Below, one piece after another: positions 62,073 to 64,000 of a stretch of 64,000 nt of DNA. This stretch comes from Haladaptatus sp. DJG-WS-42 (GTDB lineage: Archaea > Halobacteriota > Halobacteria > Halobacteriales > Halococcaceae), in assembly GCF_037198285.1 (NCBI RefSeq), contig NZ_CP147243.1, positions 558,001-622,000 on the forward strand, in the 5' to 3' direction. The position numbers and the translations under genes were made by a program. Below the pieces are notes generated by a model. The model did no database searches, was not told the origin of the DNA, and saw only the letters and a list, made by a program, of their open reading frames with translations. The first letter of the stretch is position 1. Each line of letters starts with the position of its first letter.

Positions 62073-62431
62073 CTGCGCTTTCTGCGTGCGAGCCCGAGCA
62101 GAAGGCCAATGACAACCCCGAAAAAGAGACCTCGGATGGCGCGTTTTCGGTCGTTGAATCGAATGAATCGCGTGTCCGTATCCGTGATTTCGACAACGCC
62201 GACGGGCAACGCCGCGACGCCACCGCCACCACCCGCACCCTCGCCCTCGTCTCCCTCGGCGTTCTCACCCACGCCGTCGCTCGACCCGTAGCCACCGCCA
62301 AAGCCGTAGGCGATACGGGCGACTGGAATCACCGTCTTGTCCGCGTGTTCGACCGGTTCGCCGTACACTGACGACACACTTGCAGCCGAGCGCAGTTGCT
62401 CGACCAGTGGCTGAATCATTGTTGTGTCCAT
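62069..62431 (-). CDS. GerW (YtfJ) family protein
   Basis: The 120-residue protein begins MDTTMIQPLVEQLRSAASVS, with ADKTVIPVARIAYGFGGGYG. A Gly-rich acidic stretch (residues 48-70) and a C-terminal helix at about 99-114 follow. This is the pattern of the GerW/YtfJ family, known from Bacillus spores but spread among archaea that do not sporulate. The role in archaea is unknown; a membrane-associated function is likely from the helix at the end. Confidence 0.85.
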   Translation of the reverse strand: MDTTMIQPLVEQLRSAASVSSVYGEPVEHADKTVIPVARIAYGFGGGYGSSDGVGENAEGDEGEGAGGGGGVAALPVGVVEITDTDTRFIRFNDRKRAIRGLFFGVVIGLLLGLARRKRS

Positions 62432-62468
62432 CGTCCCCTAAAACGTTGGATGGGGAACCGGATAACCG

Positions 62469-63437
62469 TTATTTCGCGTTCGCTAGTCGCTCGAACTGGT
62501 CGCGCGACAGCGCAAGGTCGGTCGCGGCGAGGTTCTCTTCTAGCTGCTCGACGGTGCGCGCACCGATAATCGGAGCCGTCACCGAATCATGGTGGAGCAA
62601 CCACGAGAGGCTCACTGCAGCGGGCGACACGCCGACCTCACGGGCAATCTCCTCTACTTCCTCCATCACGTCGAAGTTCGCACTCGTGAGGTAGGTGTCT
62701 GCGAACTGTGAATCAGTCGCCCCGCGCGTTCCCTCCGGTGGTTCCTCGGTGCGGGTGTATTTGCCCGAAAGGAAGCCACCGGCGAGCGGACTCCACGGCA
62801 CGACAGCGAGGTCGTAGTGGCTCGCCATCTCCAGATAGTTCCCCTCGATTTCGCGGTTGACGAGGTTGTAGCGCGGCTGAGCGACGGTAAAGGGTTCGTA
62901 GCCACGGCGGTCTGCAATCTCGTTTGCCCGCGCAACCTTCCACGCGTTCGGCTCGAACGTCGAGGTGCCGAGGTGGTTCACCTTCCCGGCCTCAACGAGG
63001 CCGTTCAGGGTTCGCATGAACTGCTCCGGTGGCGTGTCGTCGTCCCAGCGGTGGATGTAGAGGATGTCAACAAAACTGGTTCCGAGTCGTTCTAAGATGC
63101 GGTCGATTTCCTTCCGGAGGTGTTTGCGATTCAGTCCGCGGCCGTTCGGGTCGGCGCGCGTTGGCCAGTACACCTTCGAGGCGATGACGAACTCTTCGCG
63201 GTCGCGCCCGGCGAGCCAGTCGCCGATGTACTCCTCTGCGCGGCCGTCACCGTAGATGTCTGCGGTGTCGATGAAGCGGCCGCCGTTCGCTTCGTAGGCG
63301 TCTAAGAGTTCGTGAGCGCGGTCTGCGTCAACTTCGATGTCGCCCTGGTCGTTCTCGCGGCCGAACCGCCAGGTGCCAAAGGCGAGTTCAGAGACTTGGA
63401 GACCAGTACGGCCAAGGGGGACGAAATCGAGAGCCAT
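62469..63437 (-). CDS. Aldo/keto reductase (COG0667-type)
   Basis: From ATG 63437 the 322-residue protein begins MALDFVPLGRTGLQVSELAF. It has the Asp/Tyr motif DTADIYGDGRAEEYIGDWL, the catalytic Lys in FVIASKVYWP, the His in DILYIHRWD and APIIGARTVEQLEENLAA for NADPH binding. It is of the voltage-gated-channel beta/YajO-like branch of AKRs. An upstream open extension to 63620 has no conserved content. It has no operon partner other than the small membrane gene upstream. Confidence 0.93.
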   Translation of the reverse strand: MALDFVPLGRTGLQVSELAFGTWRFGRENDQGDIEVDADRAHELLDAYEANGGRFIDTADIYGDGRAEEYIGDWLAGRDREEFVIASKVYWPTRADPNGRGLNRKHLRKEIDRILERLGTSFVDILYIHRWDDDTPPEQFMRTLNGLVEAGKVNHLGTSTFEPNAWKVARANEIADRRGYEPFTVAQPRYNLVNREIEGNYLEMASHYDLAVVPWSPLAGGFLSGKYTRTEEPPEGTRGATDSQFADTYLTSANFDVMEEVEEIAREVGVSPAAVSLSWLLHHDSVTAPIIGARTVEQLEENLAATDLALSRDQFERLANAK

Positions 63438-63469
63438 ATTCGAGATAGCTCCCGAACCAGAATAAATCC

Positions 63470-63766
63470 TCAGCGTTCGCTTTCGTGGTGGGAGTGACCC
63501 ACGACGAGCGCGAGGACGTTGAGTGTGAGCAGTGAGACGAACGCGACTTGTTCTGCCGTCGTGTTGAGGCCAGCGAGGAGCAATGGCACGTGGAGGAAGG
63601 GCAGTGCGATTGCAGACCAAAAGGCAGCGGCTTCAAACGAGCGGACGAGCTCGTCTCGGTAGTTCCCGGCGACGGTTGTGAGCGATGCAGTCGGGTCTCC
63701 GGAGTCGCCCGCGTCGTGGCGGGCGGCGAGAGAGGACCTGTTTTCATTCATGGCGGATTCGTTCAT
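63470..63766 (-). CDS. Small membrane protein, hypothetical
   Basis: The 98-residue frame from ATG 63766 (MNESAMNENRSSLAAR) ends in a two-helix membrane hairpin (about 48-90: AAAFWSAIALPFLHVPLLLAG, then VAFVSLLTLNVLALVVG) and a His-rich tail GHSHHESER. ATG 63751 is another possible start. It resembles no known family. It may be transcribed into the aldo/keto reductase gene, 32 bp downstream. The 234 bp upstream, to the window end, are AT-rich and hold nothing I recognise. Confidence 0.6.
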   Translation of the reverse strand: MNESAMNENRSSLAARHDAGDSGDPTASLTTVAGNYRDELVRSFEAAAFWSAIALPFLHVPLLLAGLNTTAEQVAFVSLLTLNVLALVVGHSHHESER

Positions 63767-64000
63767 AGCGGACACCCCATTTACCTCACACATCTCTACG
63801 ACAGGAGATAGCATATAATGGGTGGAGCGTTTGGACAGTTTTCGCCCATTTCACGATTCGGAAACAGTCTGAAAACGTTTCATGAGAGGCTAAAATCTGC
63901 TTTTATTCTTCAAAGCCCGCGGAAAAGTCGTTATTTCGAAAGTCCAGAATCGTTTCCAAGAACTTTCACATCGACCGTGTGCTGGCCGTGCCTACCAGCG

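Noticed and set aside
1-64000. CRISPR arrays, insertion sequences, defence genes
   Set aside because: I saw no regular short repeats with spacers, no transposase or integrase motifs, and no Cas, restriction or abortive-infection proteins in the window.

Overview
The window is chromosomal DNA from a halophilic archaeon (class Halobacteria). The evidence is GC-rich, strongly acidic proteins, haloarchaeal small zinc-ribbon proteins, an archaeal clamp loader large subunit, archaeal HMG-CoA synthase, twin-arginine lipoproteins, archaeal type IV prepilins, and TATA-like boxes 25-30 nt before start codons (leaderless mRNAs). Genus is not assigned. Almost everything is ordinary core metabolism. No transposase, integrase, CRISPR array or toxin-antitoxin pair was recognised.

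Layout. 1-8.8 kb: a truncated acyl-CoA carboxylase carboxyltransferase, two SNF-type sodium symporters, an SDR and a quinone oxidoreductase, sucCD and a DUF378 protein. 8.8-9.8 kb: AT-rich non-coding DNA with a palindrome and a possible structured RNA. 9.8-14.5 kb: an old-yellow-enzyme, an aldo/keto reductase, a LUD protein, a zinc ribbon, an AT-rich membrane-protein ORF and tRNA-Val(CAC), whose 3' end is repeated further downstream (integration-scar-like). 14.8-18 kb: MBL hydrolase overlapping an adenine-deaminase-like amidohydrolase, then PduO-type adenosyltransferase. 18.1-22.3 kb: a thiamine-salvage-like block of two different TenA types, an SSS symporter, a 38-residue membrane peptide overlapping it, and an enolase-superfamily protein. 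23-31.7 kb: MFS, TrkH, zinc ribbon, methyltransferase, then PAP2 phosphatase, a peptide-type binding protein with apparently permuted domain order and an LssY-like membrane protein. 31.7-36.2 kb: glycine cleavage system (gcvT-gcvH, gcvPA-gcvPB). 36.4-43.3 kb: rhodanese lipoprotein, NYN protein, TatD hydrolase, DUF2150, and two surface/pilin-like proteins. 43.4-50.5 kb: HMG-CoA synthase, an HTH regulator, three tandem GNAT paralogues and an SDR. 50.6-64 kb: rfcL, a polar amino acid ABC importer with two permeases, half-size heme A synthase, malic enzyme fused to a phosphotransacetylase-like domain, RNase H-like protein, CBS protein, DMT transporter, GerW-like protein, aldo/keto reductase and a small membrane protein.

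Co-operation. sucCD, gcvTHP and the malic enzyme feed central carbon and C1 flux. The TenA/SSS block probably imports and recycles thiamine precursors. The PAP2, LssY-like and binding-protein genes form a same-strand cluster that may act on envelope lipids. The most unusual items are the permuted binding protein, the TenA pair with a micro-subunit symporter, the divergent adenine-deaminase-like enzyme and the tRNA-Val repeat cluster.
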